Below are positions 43,161 to 52,705 of a stretch of 64,000 nt of DNA, one piece after another. A program made the position numbers and the translations under genes. Origin of the DNA: Rhodanobacter glycinis (GTDB taxonomy: Bacteria; Pseudomonadota; Gammaproteobacteria; Xanthomonadales; Rhodanobacteraceae); the NCBI RefSeq assembly GCF_900114325.1, contig NZ_FOSR01000001.1, positions 327,693 to 391,692 on the forward strand, given 5' to 3'. Under the pieces are notes generated by a model, which saw only the letters and a program-made list of their open reading frames with translations, was not told the origin of the DNA and searched no databases. Each line of letters opens with the position of its first letter. Position 1 is the stretch's first letter.

Positions 43161-43179
43161 CGATGCACGGCGGTTTCGC

Positions 43180-43203
43180 GCCCCTGCCACGGCGGGGGTT
43201 TTG
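43180..43203 (+). terminator. Weak hairpin between cmk and rpsA
   Basis: CCCCTGCC / GGCGGGG with one bulge, then GTTTTGG, 20 bp after the cmk stop. It may attenuate readthrough into rpsA. The rest of the gap to 43335 shows no further clear signal. Confidence 0.4.
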
Positions 43204-43335
43204 GTCAACGGTGCCAAGGGGCTTCCCGCCAAGGGATTTTCCGAGACACCCACAACCGGTGGGCCGTTCCGCCTGCACGCGCCAATCGAACAGCGTGCAT
43301 TCGGGGAGACGGTCTTTTCTCATTCTGGAATCAAC

Positions 43336-45012
43336 ATGACTGAAAGTTTTGCCGAACTGTTTGAACAGAGCCAGAGCGCCATCGCCAAGCTCAAGCCCGG
43401 CGCCATCGTCACCGGCATCGTGGTGGAGATCCGCAACGACGTCGTCGTCATCAATGCGGGCCTGAAGAGCGAAGGCATCGTCCCGATCGAGCAGTTCAAG
43501 GACGAGAAGGGCGAGTTGGAAGTGCAGGTGGGCGACGAGGTGAAGGTTGCCCTCGATGCCCTGGAAGACGGCTTCGGCGAGACCAAGCTCTCCCGCGAGA
43601 AGGCCAAGCGTTCCATGGTGTGGGACACTCTGGAAGACGCCTTCGACAAGGAAGAGACCGTCACCGGCATGATTTCCGGCAAGGTCAAGGGCGGCTTCAC
43701 CGTCGACATCAAGGACGTTCGCGCGTTCCTGCCCGGTTCGTTGGTGGATGTGCGCCCGGTGCGCGACCCGGTGTACCTCGAGGGCAAGGAACTCGAGTTC
43801 AAGATCATCAAGCTGGACCGCAAGCGCAACAACGTGGTGGTCAGCCGCCGCGCCGTCGTCGAGACCGAGTTCTCCGAGGAGCGCGAGAAGCTGCTTGAGC
43901 GCCTGGTCGAGGGTGCCGTCGTCAAGGGTGTGGTCAAGAACCTCACCGATTACGGCGCATTCGTGGACCTGGGCGGCATCGACGGCCTGCTGCACATCAC
44001 CGACATGGCGTGGAAGCGTGTGCGTCACCCGTCCGAAGTGGTCAACGTCGGCGATGAGCTGGACGTGCGCGTGCTGAAGTTCGACCGCGAGCGCAACCGC
44101 GTTTCGCTGGGCCTGAAGCAGCTGGGCGACGATCCGTGGGTGAACATCTCGCGTCGTTACCCGGTCAGCAGCCGCATCTTCGGCAAGGTTTCCAACGTCA
44201 CCGATTACGGCTGCTTCGTCGAGATCGAGCCGGGCGTGGAAGGCCTGGTCCACGTGTCCGAAATGGACTGGACCAACAAGAACGTCAACCCGGCCAAGGT
44301 GGTTCAGGTTGGCGACGAGACCGAAGTGATGGTGCTGGACGTGGACGAAGAGCGTCGTCGCATCTCGCTGGGCATCAAGCAGACGCGTTCCAATCCGTGG
44401 GAAGCGTTCGCCGCCATGCACAAGAAGAACGACAAGGTCTCCGGTCAGATCAAGTCGATCACCGACTTCGGCATCTTCATCGGCCTGGACGGCGGCATCG
44501 ACGGTCTGGTGCACCTGTCCGACATCTCCTGGCAGGTGTCCGGCGAAGACCTCGTGCGCAACTTCAAGAAGGGCGACGAGATCGAGGCCGTGGTGCTGGC
44601 GGTGGATCCGGAGCGCGAGCGCATCTCCCTCGGCATCAAGCAGATGGAGCAGGATCCGTTCGGTCAGTTCATGGCAGCCAATCCGCGCGGCACGATCGTC
44701 AACGGCACCGTCAAGGAAGTCGATGCGAAGGGTGCAGTGATCGACCTGGGCGAGGGCGTGGAGGGTTACCTGCGCGCCAACGATATCGCCAAGGAGCGTA
44801 TCGAGGATGCCACCCAGCATCTGAAGGTGGGCGACAAGGTCGAGGCCAAGTTCACCGGCATGGATCGCAAGGGTCGCCAGCTGGCGCTCTCGATCCGCGC
44901 CAAGGACGAGGCCGACGTGCAGGACGCCATGGCCGAGTATGGTTCCGCCAATGGCGGTGCCACCACCAAGCTTGGTGCACTGCTGCAGGAACAGCTCAAC
45001 AAGGCTGACTAA
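43336..45012 (+). CDS. rpsA: 30S ribosomal protein S1
   Basis: 558 residues from ATG 43336 ([20 protein letters not shown]). Six S1 RNA-binding repeats are visible, e.g. [86 protein letters not shown] and [22 protein letters not shown]. It binds mRNA leaders for initiation and is essential. In other bacteria it represses its own translation. The usual S1 length and cmk-rpsA-ihfB order are kept. Confidence 0.98.
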   Translation: MTESFAELFEQSQSAIAKLKPGAIVTGIVVEIRNDVVVINAGLKSEGIVPIEQFKDEKGELEVQVGDEVKVALDALEDGFGETKLSREKAKRSMVWDTLEDAFDKEETVTGMISGKVKGGFTVDIKDVRAFLPGSLVDVRPVRDPVYLEGKELEFKIIKLDRKRNNVVVSRRAVVETEFSEEREKLLERLVEGAVVKGVVKNLTDYGAFVDLGGIDGLLHITDMAWKRVRHPSEVVNVGDELDVRVLKFDRERNRVSLGLKQLGDDPWVNISRRYPVSSRIFGKVSNVTDYGCFVEIEPGVEGLVHVSEMDWTNKNVNPAKVVQVGDETEVMVLDVDEERRRISLGIKQTRSNPWEAFAAMHKKNDKVSGQIKSITDFGIFIGLDGGIDGLVHLSDISWQVSGEDLVRNFKKGDEIEAVVLAVDPERERISLGIKQMEQDPFGQFMAANPRGTIVNGTVKEVDAKGAVIDLGEGVEGYLRANDIAKERIEDATQHLKVGDKVEAKFTGMDRKGRQLALSIRAKDEADVQDAMAEYGSANGGATTKLGALLQEQLNKAD

Positions 45013-45022
45013 GGCCATGCCT

Positions 45023-45053
45023 GGCATGGGGCGGTGTTGCGCCGCCCCATGCC
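45023..45053 (+). terminator. Hairpin after rpsA
   Basis: A perfect 12-bp stem, GGCATGGGGCGG / CCGCCCCATGCC, with a 7-nt loop lies 10 bp after the rpsA stop; only GTTTCAT follows, so ihfB may still be reached by readthrough. Confidence 0.65.
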
Positions 45054-45080
45054 GTTTCATGTCACGGACATTGGGGACCC

Positions 45081-45380
45081 ATGACCAAATCCGAACTGAT
45101 CGAGGCGCTGGCACGGCGCCAGACCCATCTTGCGTTTGGCGATGTCGAGCTGGCGGTCAAGAGCGTGATCGAGCAGATGAGCCACGCTTTGGCGCATGGT
45201 GAACGCATCGAAGTACGCGGCTTTGGCAGCTTCGCCCTGCATTACCGGCCACCGCGCATGGGACGCAATCCCAAGACGGGCGAAGCCGTGGCGCTGCCCG
45301 GCAAGCATGTGCCGCATTTCAAGCCGGGCAAGGAACTGCGCGAACGCGTGAACATGCATCTGGAGCAGACGGCCGACTAA
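45081..45380 (+). CDS. ihfB: Integration host factor beta subunit
   Basis: 99 residues: [30 protein letters not shown] (helices) and the HU/IHF signature [24 protein letters not shown], ending [12 protein letters not shown]. It pairs with IhfA to bend DNA at specific sites, shaping promoters and recombination. It keeps the rpsA-ihfB order of gammaproteobacteria and is followed by a terminator. Confidence 0.97.
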   Translation: MTKSELIEALARRQTHLAFGDVELAVKSVIEQMSHALAHGERIEVRGFGSFALHYRPPRMGRNPKTGEAVALPGKHVPHFKPGKELRERVNMHLEQTAD

Positions 45381-45405
45381 GGGCCTGTTCCAGCCAGACG
45401 AAACG

Positions 45406-45441
45406 AGGCAGGCGGCGACAAGCCGGTCCTGCCTTCTTTTT
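45406..45441 (+). terminator. Intrinsic terminator of ihfB
   Basis: AGGCAGG (45406-45412) pairs with CCTGCCT (45428-45434) around an inner GC-rich loop, and a short T-rich tract TTCTTTTT follows. Confidence 0.75.
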
Positions 45442-45520
45442 GCCTGGAGATCGTGAATGACCGCCCATCGGAAGCTGGCAGTGCCTGTGCCGTTCGACGG
45501 CAATCGGTTAAAGTCATCCG

Positions 45521-45781
45521 ATGCGACCGATCGTGATCCTCATCCTTCTGCTTTTCATTGCCGCTGGGGTGGTGCTGGGTGCACTCAACGCCGACCTGGT
45601 GAACTACGACCTGGGCTTCGCCCGGTTGCAGTTGCCCAAGGGCGCGGCGCTGCTTGGCGCACTCGTCATCGGCTGGCTGCTGGGCGGCCTGACCGCATGG
45701 CTGGGCGTGTCGTCGAAACACCGCCGGCAACGCCGGCTGCAGGCGCGCAAGCGCGATCCCAAGGCGTCGGCTGACGCATGA
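45521..45781 (+). CDS. lapA: LapA (lipopolysaccharide assembly protein A)
   Basis: 86 residues with two transmembrane helices (IVILILLLFIAAGVVLGALN and GAALLGALVIGWLLGGLTAWLG) and a basic cytoplasmic tail, the DUF1049/LapA architecture. With LapB it regulates LpxC degradation by FtsH, balancing LPS and phospholipid synthesis. Its stop overlaps the lapB start (ATGA). Confidence 0.93.
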   Translation: MRPIVILILLLFIAAGVVLGALNADLVNYDLGFARLQLPKGAALLGALVIGWLLGGLTAWLGVSSKHRRQRRLQARKRDPKASADA

Positions 45782-46950
45782 CTCCGATCTACCTGTTGGC
45801 CTTGCTGATTCCCGCGGCCTTCATCAGCGGCTGGTGGACGGCGCGCCGGGCCGGTGCGCGGCGCTCGGGAGCGCGCGTGAGCGAGCTGTCTTCGGACTAT
45901 TTCCGCGGCCTGAACTATCTGCTCAACGAGGAGCAGGACAAGGCCATCGAAGTCTTCCTGCGCCTGGCCGAATACAACCGCGATACCGTCGAAACGCATC
46001 TGGCATTGGGTAACCTGTTTCGCCGTCGCGGCGAAGTCGATCGTGCCATCCGCCTGCACCAGCACCTGGTGTCGCGCCCCGGCCTGACCGAGGCGATGAA
46101 GACGGTGGCCCTGCTCGAACTGGGCGAAGACTACATGCGCGCGGGCCTGCTCGATCGCGCCGAAACACTGTTCTCCGACCTGGTGGCGATGAATGCGCAT
46201 GCGCCCTCAGCTTTGCGTCACCTGATTGCGATCTACCAGCACGAGCGGGACTGGCACAAGGCGATCGAGCATGCGCGTCGGCTGGAGGCGATGGCCGGCG
46301 AGGACGAGTCGACCACCATCGCGCAGTTTTATTGCGAACTGGCCGAGCAATCGCGCCAGCATGGGGCACGAGCCGAAGCGCGCGAATACCTGAAGCAGGC
46401 GTTCGAATGCCAACCCGAATGCGTGCGCGCATTCATGCTCACCGGTCGCCTGTATGTGGATGAGGGCCGCCTGGCCGACGCTGTGGATGCTTACGAGCAA
46501 GCGGTGAACGCCGACATCGCCTTCGTCCCGGAAATCCTTCCGCCGTTGCTGGATGGCTATGCACGCTCCGGCCAGATGGAGCGTGCGGAACGGTTCCTTT
46601 GCGACATCCTGGCCCGCTACAACGGTATTTCCCCGGTACTGGCACTGACCCGGCTGTACCAGCAGCGCGATGGCGAGAAGCCGGCCATCGAATTCCTGAC
46701 CTCGCAGTTGCGCCAGCGGCCTTCGGTGCGCGGCCTGATGGCCTTGATCGATGCCACCATGGACAAGATCCAGGGCGAGGCGCGCGAGAACTTCCTGATC
46801 CTGCGCGACCTGACGCGCAAGCTTCTGGAAGGGCAGGCGATGTACCGCTGCAGCCGTTGCGGCTTCGGCGCCAAGGCGCATCACTGGCAGTGCCCGAGCT
46901 GCAAGAACTGGAGCACGATCCGCCCGATCCACGGCGTTGCCAACGAGTGA
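45778..46950 (+). CDS. lapB: LapB (LPS assembly protein B, TPR protein)
   Basis: 390 residues. An N-terminal membrane anchor (PIYLLALLIPAAFISGWWTA) precedes TPR repeats (SSDYFRGLNYLLNEEQDKAIEVFLRL in parts, and further repeats to about residue 330) and a rubredoxin-like metal domain CSRCGFGAKAHHWQCPSCKNW. Essential adaptor bringing LpxC to FtsH. Full length and all four rubredoxin cysteines are present. Followed directly by envelope glycan genes. Confidence 0.96.
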   Translation: MTPIYLLALLIPAAFISGWWTARRAGARRSGARVSELSSDYFRGLNYLLNEEQDKAIEVFLRLAEYNRDTVETHLALGNLFRRRGEVDRAIRLHQHLVSRPGLTEAMKTVALLELGEDYMRAGLLDRAETLFSDLVAMNAHAPSALRHLIAIYQHERDWHKAIEHARRLEAMAGEDESTTIAQFYCELAEQSRQHGARAEAREYLKQAFECQPECVRAFMLTGRLYVDEGRLADAVDAYEQAVNADIAFVPEILPPLLDGYARSGQMERAERFLCDILARYNGISPVLALTRLYQQRDGEKPAIEFLTSQLRQRPSVRGLMALIDATMDKIQGEARENFLILRDLTRKLLEGQAMYRCSRCGFGAKAHHWQCPSCKNWSTIRPIHGVANE

Positions 46951-46957
46951 GGCGCTG

Positions 46958-47989
46958 ATGTCACCTTTCGTGCTGGCGATAGGGATGGTGCTGGCATCGC
47001 TGCTGCTGTCGGCTGGCGTGGTGCGCGCGGCCATCGGTTATGCGCATCGTCGCGGCATGCTTGATCAGCCGGGCTATCGTCGCTCGCACACCGTGCCCAC
47101 GCCGCGTGGCGGGGGCGTCGGCATCGTGGCTGCCGTGCTGGTGACGGTGCCGGCAAGTCTGTATCTGCTACCCCAGGCATGGCCCGTGACGGTGGTCATC
47201 GGGCTGGCCGTGGCCTTTGCGCTGGTGGCCCTGGTCGGCTGGCTGGACGACCATCATTCGCTGCCGATCCTGCCGCGATTTGGCATCCAGTTGATTGCCG
47301 CCGCGCTGTTTTCGGGCCTGCTGCTGGCCAGCGGTCTGTCATGGGGGTGGTGGGCGCTGTTGATCCTGGCCGGGGCCTGGAGCGTCAACCTGCACAATTT
47401 CATGGACGGCATCGATGGCCTGCTGGCGCAGCAGGGCATCTTCGTGGCCAGCGGGCTGGGCGTCATCGCATGGCTGGTCGGACAGCCGGCCTTGTGTGTG
47501 GCATGTGCCTGTACGGCAGCGGCCTGTCTCGGCTTCTGGCGCTACAACGTTTCGCCGGCCCGCATTTTCATGGGCGATGCGGGAAGCGGTAGCCTCGGTT
47601 TGCTGCTGTTCATGCTGATCGCCATGCTGTGGCGGATCGAGCCCCGTTTGCTCTGGCCGGCCTTGATTCTCTGTTCAGCCTTTGTCGCAGACGCCAGTCT
47701 AACCTTGTTGAGCCGGATGCAACGTCGACGCCGCTGGTATAGTGCGCACCGCGAACACCTTTATCAGTGGATGGTGAGAAAGGGCTGTTCGCATACAGGG
47801 GGTGTTGCGCGTTATCTGGGATGGAATCTCCTGGTAGCGTTGCCGTTGGCGGCAGCTTCCCTGTTTGTCCCAGGGATGGCGTTGCCGTTCTGCGTCGTGG
47901 CCTACCTGGCTGCGGCAGCAACATGGCTGGCGCTGAAACGCCGACTCTTGCGGCGCAATCTGCACAAGGCTCGTCATGTCGCTCCGTAA
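46958..47989 (+). CDS. Undecaprenyl-phosphate sugar-1-phosphate transferase (WecA/WbpL-like)
   Basis: 343 residues from ATG 46958 (MSPFVLAIGMVLASLLLSA), with about ten transmembrane helices. The cytoplasmic catalytic loops show DQPGYRRSHTVPTPRGGGVGIV, VGWLDDHHSLP and LHNFMDGIDGL, with NFMDG and GDAGS typical of the GT4/MraY-like superfamily (WecA, WbpL). It starts O-antigen or similar glycan synthesis by adding a sugar phosphate to undecaprenyl phosphate. It begins 7 bp after lapB, and its 3' end overlaps the next gene. Confidence 0.92.
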   Translation: MSPFVLAIGMVLASLLLSAGVVRAAIGYAHRRGMLDQPGYRRSHTVPTPRGGGVGIVAAVLVTVPASLYLLPQAWPVTVVIGLAVAFALVALVGWLDDHHSLPILPRFGIQLIAAALFSGLLLASGLSWGWWALLILAGAWSVNLHNFMDGIDGLLAQQGIFVASGLGVIAWLVGQPALCVACACTAAACLGFWRYNVSPARIFMGDAGSGSLGLLLFMLIAMLWRIEPRLLWPALILCSAFVADASLTLLSRMQRRRRWYSAHREHLYQWMVRKGCSHTGGVARYLGWNLLVALPLAAASLFVPGMALPFCVVAYLAAAATWLALKRRLLRRNLHKARHVAP

Positions 47990-49874
47990 AACCATCGGCA
48001 TCGTCCACCCTCGTGTCGCCATCATTGCGCACGACCTTCTGATGACAGCGCTGGCGTGGTGGGCGGCGAAGGAACTTCGCTACGCGCTGGATCCCTCGCT
48101 GCAGATCGGCTTCGCCCAACTGGAATTTCCGGTGGTGCTGGCGGTGCAGGGGCTGATCTTTGCCTGGACCGGCCTCTACAAGGGCGTGTGGCGCTTCGCC
48201 AGCCTGCCGGACCTGTGGAACATCCTGCGCGCCGCGGTGCTGGGCGCGATTGCCATCTATCTCGCCCTGTTCGTCTACAACCGCCTGGATGGCGTGCCGC
48301 GTTCGGTGCTGCTGCTGTATCCGTTCGTGCTGGCGATGTGCCTGGGTACCCCGCGCGTGGCCTATCGCGTATGGAAGGATAGCCGTCTGGCCTTGTTCCC
48401 GAACCAGGGAGGGCAGCGCGTGCTGATCCTGGGGGCGGAAAGCGCAGGCGAGGCCCTGTTGCGGGACCTGCAGCGTGACGCCCGCTACGCGGTGGTCGGT
48501 TTCGTGGATGATCGACCCAGCCTGCGCGGTGCCCGCATCAACGGCTGCCCGGTACTGGGCTCGCTGGAGCAATTGCCCGACGTGGCGCGCGAGGCAGCCG
48601 TGCAAATGCTGCTGATTGCCTTGCCTGCGGCCAGTCCTGCCGACGTGCGGCGCGTGGTCGAACTGTGCGACGGCACAGGCCTGCCTTATCGCACCGTGCC
48701 CAAGCTGGAAGACGTCGTCGCCGGGCGCGCGCAGTTCAACGAGATCAAGGAAGTGGCCATCGAGGACCTGCTCGGCCGGGATACGGTCGAACTGGACTGG
48801 ACGGCCATTCGCGAAACCCTGACCGGGCGCCGCGTGCTGGTGACCGGGGGTGGTGGCTCGATCGGTTCGGAACTGTGCCGTCAGGTGGCGCGACTGGGCG
48901 CGCATTCGCTCACCGTGGTCGAGCGCAGCGAGTACAACCTGTACAAGATCGGGCGTGAATTGCGCGCTGCCTACCCGGAAATGATCTTCAACGGGATCCT
49001 CGCCGATTGCGGCGACGAGGTGGCGATGCGCCGATTGTTCGCCGAAACCAAGCCGCAGGTAGTGTTCCACGCGGCGGCCTACAAGCATGTGCCGATGCTG
49101 CAAGGGCAACTGCGTGCCGGTTTCCGCAACAACGTGCTGGGCACGCGCATCGTGGCTGACCTGTCCGATCGCTACGGCGTGGAATGCTTCGTGCTGATTT
49201 CCACCGACAAGGCCGTCAACCCGACCAGCGTGATGGGCGCCTGCAAGCGCATCGCCGAAATCTGGTGCCAGAATCTCAATGCGCATTCGGCCACGCGCTT
49301 CATTACCGTGCGCTTCGGCAACGTGCTCGATTCGGCCGGCTCGGTGGTTCCGCTGTTCCGCGAACAGATTCGCGGTGGTGGCCCGGTCACCATCACCCAT
49401 CCGGAAATCTCGCGCTATTTCATGACCATCCCCGAGGCCAGCCAGTTGATCCTGCAGGCCGCGACGTTGGGCGAGGGCGGCGAGATCTTCGCGCTGGACA
49501 TGGGCGAGCCGATCAAGATCCGTGACCTGGCCGAGCAGATGATCCGCCTCGCCGGCAAGAAGCCTGGCAGCGAGATCCCGATCGTCTACACCGGTTTGCG
49601 CTCCGGCGAAAAACTGTTCGAGGAACTGTTCCACCCGTTGGAAAACTACACCGCGACGCGGCACGCCAAGATCTTCCTGGCGCAGCATCGCCAGGTGTCG
49701 TGGGAGTTGCTGCAGGTGCAGTTTGCCAAGGCCGCCGAGGCGGTCGTGGAATTCGATGAAGACCATTTGCGGCAATGCGTATCCGGCCTGTTGCCCTCGT
49801 TCCGCTGGAGCGATGCGGTGCAGCCGGACAACGTGATCTCGATGCGCCGTCATGAATCAGGAGAAAGTGTGTGA
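47976..49874 (+). CDS. WbpM/CapD-like membrane nucleotide-sugar 4,6-dehydratase
   Basis: 632 residues. About four N-terminal transmembrane helices precede a Rossmann-like CoA-binding-type domain (VLILGAESAGEALLRDL) and the SDR dehydratase domain with GGGGSIGSELCRQVARLG and ISTDKAVNPTSVMGACKRIAE. The catalytic YxxxK is replaced by MxxxK (Met420, Lys424), the SMK triad of the WbpM/FlaA1-like UDP-GlcNAc 4,6-dehydratases. It makes UDP-sugars such as UDP-QuiNAc/FucNAc precursors for the glycan started by the upstream transferase. Its stop overlaps the galU GTG. Confidence 0.93.
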   Translation: MSLRKTIGIVHPRVAIIAHDLLMTALAWWAAKELRYALDPSLQIGFAQLEFPVVLAVQGLIFAWTGLYKGVWRFASLPDLWNILRAAVLGAIAIYLALFVYNRLDGVPRSVLLLYPFVLAMCLGTPRVAYRVWKDSRLALFPNQGGQRVLILGAESAGEALLRDLQRDARYAVVGFVDDRPSLRGARINGCPVLGSLEQLPDVAREAAVQMLLIALPAASPADVRRVVELCDGTGLPYRTVPKLEDVVAGRAQFNEIKEVAIEDLLGRDTVELDWTAIRETLTGRRVLVTGGGGSIGSELCRQVARLGAHSLTVVERSEYNLYKIGRELRAAYPEMIFNGILADCGDEVAMRRLFAETKPQVVFHAAAYKHVPMLQGQLRAGFRNNVLGTRIVADLSDRYGVECFVLISTDKAVNPTSVMGACKRIAEIWCQNLNAHSATRFITVRFGNVLDSAGSVVPLFREQIRGGGPVTITHPEISRYFMTIPEASQLILQAATLGEGGEIFALDMGEPIKIRDLAEQMIRLAGKKPGSEIPIVYTGLRSGEKLFEELFHPLENYTATRHAKIFLAQHRQVSWELLQVQFAKAAEAVVEFDEDHLRQCVSGLLPSFRWSDAVQPDNVISMRRHESGESV

Positions 49875-50743
49875 GCAAACCGTTGCGCAAGGTGGTGTTC
49901 CCGGTAGCCGGTCTCGGCACGCGCTTCCTGCCGGCCACCAAGGTGGTGGCCAAGGAAATGTTGCCGGTGCTGGATCGGCCGCTGATCCAGTACGCCGTGG
50001 ACGAGGCGGTGGATGCCGGCGCCGACACATTGATTTTCGTCACCAATCGCTACAAGCACGCCATTGCCGATTATTTCGACAAGGCCTATGAGCTGGAAGC
50101 GAAACTGGAAAAGAAGGGCAAGGACGAATTGCTGGCGCTGGTGCAGGGCACCTTGCCGCGCAACGTGCGCGCCATCTTCGTGACCCAGCCGGAAGCGCTT
50201 GGCCTCGGCCATGCGGTGCTGTGCGCCAAACCGGTGGTGGGCGACGAGCCATTCGGCGTGGTGCTTCCCGATGACCTGATCTGGAACAAGGGCCATGGCG
50301 CCCTGCGCCAGATGGCCGAACTGGGTGACGCCGAACAGGCTGGCGTGATCGCGGTGGAAGAGGTGCCGCACGACCAGACCGACAAGTACGGCATCGTCGA
50401 CGCGGAACGCATCGACGAACGCAGCGCACGCATCCGTTTCATGGTGGAAAAGCCGAAGCCGGCCGACGCGCCGTCCAACCTCGCGGTGGTGGGACGTTAC
50501 GTGTTGCCCGGTCGCATCTTCCAGTTGCTCGAACAAACCACGCCGGGCGCCGGCGGCGAGATCCAGCTGACCGATGCCATCGAAGCCTTGCTGAAGGAAC
50601 AGGGCAAGGTGCTGGCCTATCGCTTCGAGGGCACGCGCTTCGATTGCGGCAACAAGGCTGGCCTGGTGCGTGCCACCATGCACATGGCGATGCAGGATCC
50701 GACCCTGGCACCGACCGTGCGCGAGTTCGTCAGCCAGCTCTGA
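49871..50743 (+). CDS. galU: UTP-glucose-1-phosphate uridylyltransferase
   Basis: 290 residues from GTG 49871, overlapping the upstream stop (GTGA). The nucleotidyltransferase signature is VFPVAGLGTRFLPATKVVAKEMLPV, with LDRPLIQYAVDEA, LGLGHAVLCA, VVLPDDLIW and KPKPADAPSNLAVVGRYVL as family elements. It makes UDP-glucose for LPS, exopolysaccharide and trehalose. It completes the envelope-glycan block beginning at 46958. Confidence 0.97.
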   Translation: MSKPLRKVVFPVAGLGTRFLPATKVVAKEMLPVLDRPLIQYAVDEAVDAGADTLIFVTNRYKHAIADYFDKAYELEAKLEKKGKDELLALVQGTLPRNVRAIFVTQPEALGLGHAVLCAKPVVGDEPFGVVLPDDLIWNKGHGALRQMAELGDAEQAGVIAVEEVPHDQTDKYGIVDAERIDERSARIRFMVEKPKPADAPSNLAVVGRYVLPGRIFQLLEQTTPGAGGEIQLTDAIEALLKEQGKVLAYRFEGTRFDCGNKAGLVRATMHMAMQDPTLAPTVREFVSQL

Positions 50744-50839
50744 GCTGACGACCCGCTTCGGGGGTGGCAGGCCCGTCGGGTTCGGTGGCGCGATGGATCG
50801 CGCTATGCTCGGCTGTCGCCCGGTCCATTCACCTCACCC

Positions 50840-52129
50840 ATGAAGCAGCCACCGGTTCCTTCGTACTATCGCGCCACGGCCACGCCGTACGCACCGCATG
50901 CGCCCCTGCAAGGGCGGCATGAAGCGCGCGTGGTCGTCATCGGTGGTGGTTATGCCGGTCTCAATACCGCATTGGGTCTGGCGGAGCGTGGCGTGCGCGA
51001 CGTGGTGCTGCTGGAGCGCGAACAGGTCGGTTTCGGTGCCTCGGGTCGCAACGGTGGCTTCGTCTTCGCCGGCTACTCACTGGGCGAACAGGCCCTGCTT
51101 GATCAACTGGGCGAGGCCCGTGCGCGGGCCTTGTTCGGATTGACCACGGCAGCGGTGCAGCGCATCCGCGAACGCATCGCCACCCATGCCATTGCGTGCG
51201 ATGCAGTGGACGAAGGCGTGATCTGGGCCAACTGGTTCCGTGATCCGGCCGTGTTGCGCCGACGCCAGCAACTGCTGGCCGAGCACTACGACACGCACTG
51301 GGAATGGCTGGGGCAGGATGAACTGCGCGAGCGCATCCGCAGCCGGCGCTATGCCGACGGTCTGTACGAACGCAACGCCTTGCACCTGCATCCGCTCAAC
51401 TATGCCATTGGCCTGGCGGCCGGGGCGGTCGGGCAGGGCGTGCGCATCCACGAGAACAGCGAGGTCTGGCGCCTGCGTCGCGAAGGCGCGCATTGGTGCC
51501 TCGATACGCCGCACGGTGAGCTGCAGGCCGAACAGGTGGTGCTGGCTTGTGGCGGCTATCTGGCCGGTTTGAATCGGACCATCGACCGCTCGGTCCTGCC
51601 GATTGCCACTTACGTGATGGCCACCGAGCCGCTGGGCGATCGTCTGGCGGATTGCCTGCGCACGCGTGCGGCGATCTATGACACCCGCTTCGCCTTCGAC
51701 TATTACCGCCCACTGCCGGATACGCGGCTGTTGTGGGGCGGACGCATCTCCATTCGCAATCGCTCGTCGCATGCCGTGCAGCGCTTGTTGCGGCGGGATC
51801 TGCTGCGCGTGTTTCCGCAGATGGATGGTGTAAAGATCGATTACGCCTGGTCCGGCCTGATGAGTTACGCGCGGCACCAGATGCCGCAACTCGGCAGCGA
51901 TGGCCAGGGATTGTGGTGGGCGCAGGCCTTCGGTGGCCATGGCCTGGCGCCCACCTGTGCCGCCGGCGAGTTGCTGGCCGCGGCCATTGCCGAGGGTGAC
52001 GAGGGCTGGAAACAGTTTGCCGATTACGGCCTGGCCAGCACGCACAAACCGCTGGGTTTTCTCGCCGCGCAGGCCAATTACTGGTGGCAGGAAGGCAATG
52101 ACTGGTTGAAGACGAGACTGGAAGGATGA
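50840..52129 (+). CDS. DAO-family FAD-dependent oxidoreductase (PuuB-like)
   Basis: 429 residues. The FAD motif is [21 protein letters not shown], followed by [20 protein letters not shown], the combination typical of gamma-glutamylputrescine oxidase-like enzymes (PuuB/OrdL). The C-terminal half has [33 protein letters not shown] and [20 protein letters not shown]. It oxidises an amine substrate that cannot be named from sequence. The stop overlaps the next gene (ATGA), which is unusual since that gene encodes a tRNA-binding protein. Confidence 0.88.
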   Translation: MKQPPVPSYYRATATPYAPHAPLQGRHEARVVVIGGGYAGLNTALGLAERGVRDVVLLEREQVGFGASGRNGGFVFAGYSLGEQALLDQLGEARARALFGLTTAAVQRIRERIATHAIACDAVDEGVIWANWFRDPAVLRRRQQLLAEHYDTHWEWLGQDELRERIRSRRYADGLYERNALHLHPLNYAIGLAAGAVGQGVRIHENSEVWRLRREGAHWCLDTPHGELQAEQVVLACGGYLAGLNRTIDRSVLPIATYVMATEPLGDRLADCLRTRAAIYDTRFAFDYYRPLPDTRLLWGGRISIRNRSSHAVQRLLRRDLLRVFPQMDGVKIDYAWSGLMSYARHQMPQLGSDGQGLWWAQAFGGHGLAPTCAAGELLAAAIAEGDEGWKQFADYGLASTHKPLGFLAAQANYWWQEGNDWLKTRLEG

Positions 52130-52485
52130 ACCACACAATGACGCAGACAGACTTCGCTGAAATCAGCTGGCACGATTTCGAAAAGGTATTGATCGTGGCC
52201 GGTACCGTGGTGAAGGCGGAAGCTTTCCCCGAAGCGCGCAAGCCGGCGTGGAAGGTATGGGCGGACTTTGGCCCTTACGGCGAAAGGAAAACCAGTGCGC
52301 AGATCGTCGCCCTGTACAGTGCCGAGGAACTTGTCGGCCGGCAGATCGTGGGCGTGATCAATTTTCCGGAGAAACAGATCGGCCCGTTCCGTTCGCAGTT
52401 CCTGCTCACCGGCTTTCCCACCGACGAAGGCGTGGTGCTCACCGCCATCGAGCGCCCTGTGCCGAACGGTACGCGACTGGCCTGA
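52126..52485 (+). CDS. tRNA-binding domain protein (CsaA/YgjH-like)
   Basis: 119 residues; ATG 52138 ([14 protein letters not shown]) is an alternative start. Family landmarks of the EMAP-II/tRNA-binding OB fold are [57 protein letters not shown] (in parts) and a C-terminal [18 protein letters not shown]. CsaA proteins bind tRNA-like structures and act as export chaperones in some bacteria. It is translationally coupled to the FAD oxidase; this pairing is recurrent in gammaproteobacteria but unexplained. Confidence 0.88.
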   Translation: MNHTMTQTDFAEISWHDFEKVLIVAGTVVKAEAFPEARKPAWKVWADFGPYGERKTSAQIVALYSAEELVGRQIVGVINFPEKQIGPFRSQFLLTGFPTDEGVVLTAIERPVPNGTRLA

Positions 52486-52580
52486 GAGTCTGTTCACGAT
52501 CTTTCCCTGTTGAACGGGCGCCTACGAGTGGCTCCCGCATCGGAAAGATGAGGGCATGAACGAGATCGTGGGCAGGCTCT
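52485..52580. repeat. 18-bp imperfect inverted repeat after the tRNA-binding gene
   Basis: AGAGTCTGTTCACGATCT (52485-52502) and AGATCGTGGGCAGGCTCT (52563-52580) are reverse complements with three mismatches. The remainder of the gap to 52705 shows no gene and no clear promoter, only the ribosome binding site of the next gene (GGAG at 52696). Confidence 0.45.
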
Positions 52581-52705
52581 GAGTGGCCGCCCGGCGTGTT
52601 GCCATGAAATGGCCATTCGATGGCTACGGGTTTTGCTTGCCAGGTCATTCCGCGAGCAGTGATGCGGCCCAGCATGGAGGGTCCTGTCTTTCCGTGGAGT
52701 GTACT

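Noticed and set aside
45457-45774. 105-codon plus-strand ORF overlapping lapA
   Set aside because: Out-of-frame overlap of the lapA gene, which has clear membrane helices and a stop-start overlap with lapB.
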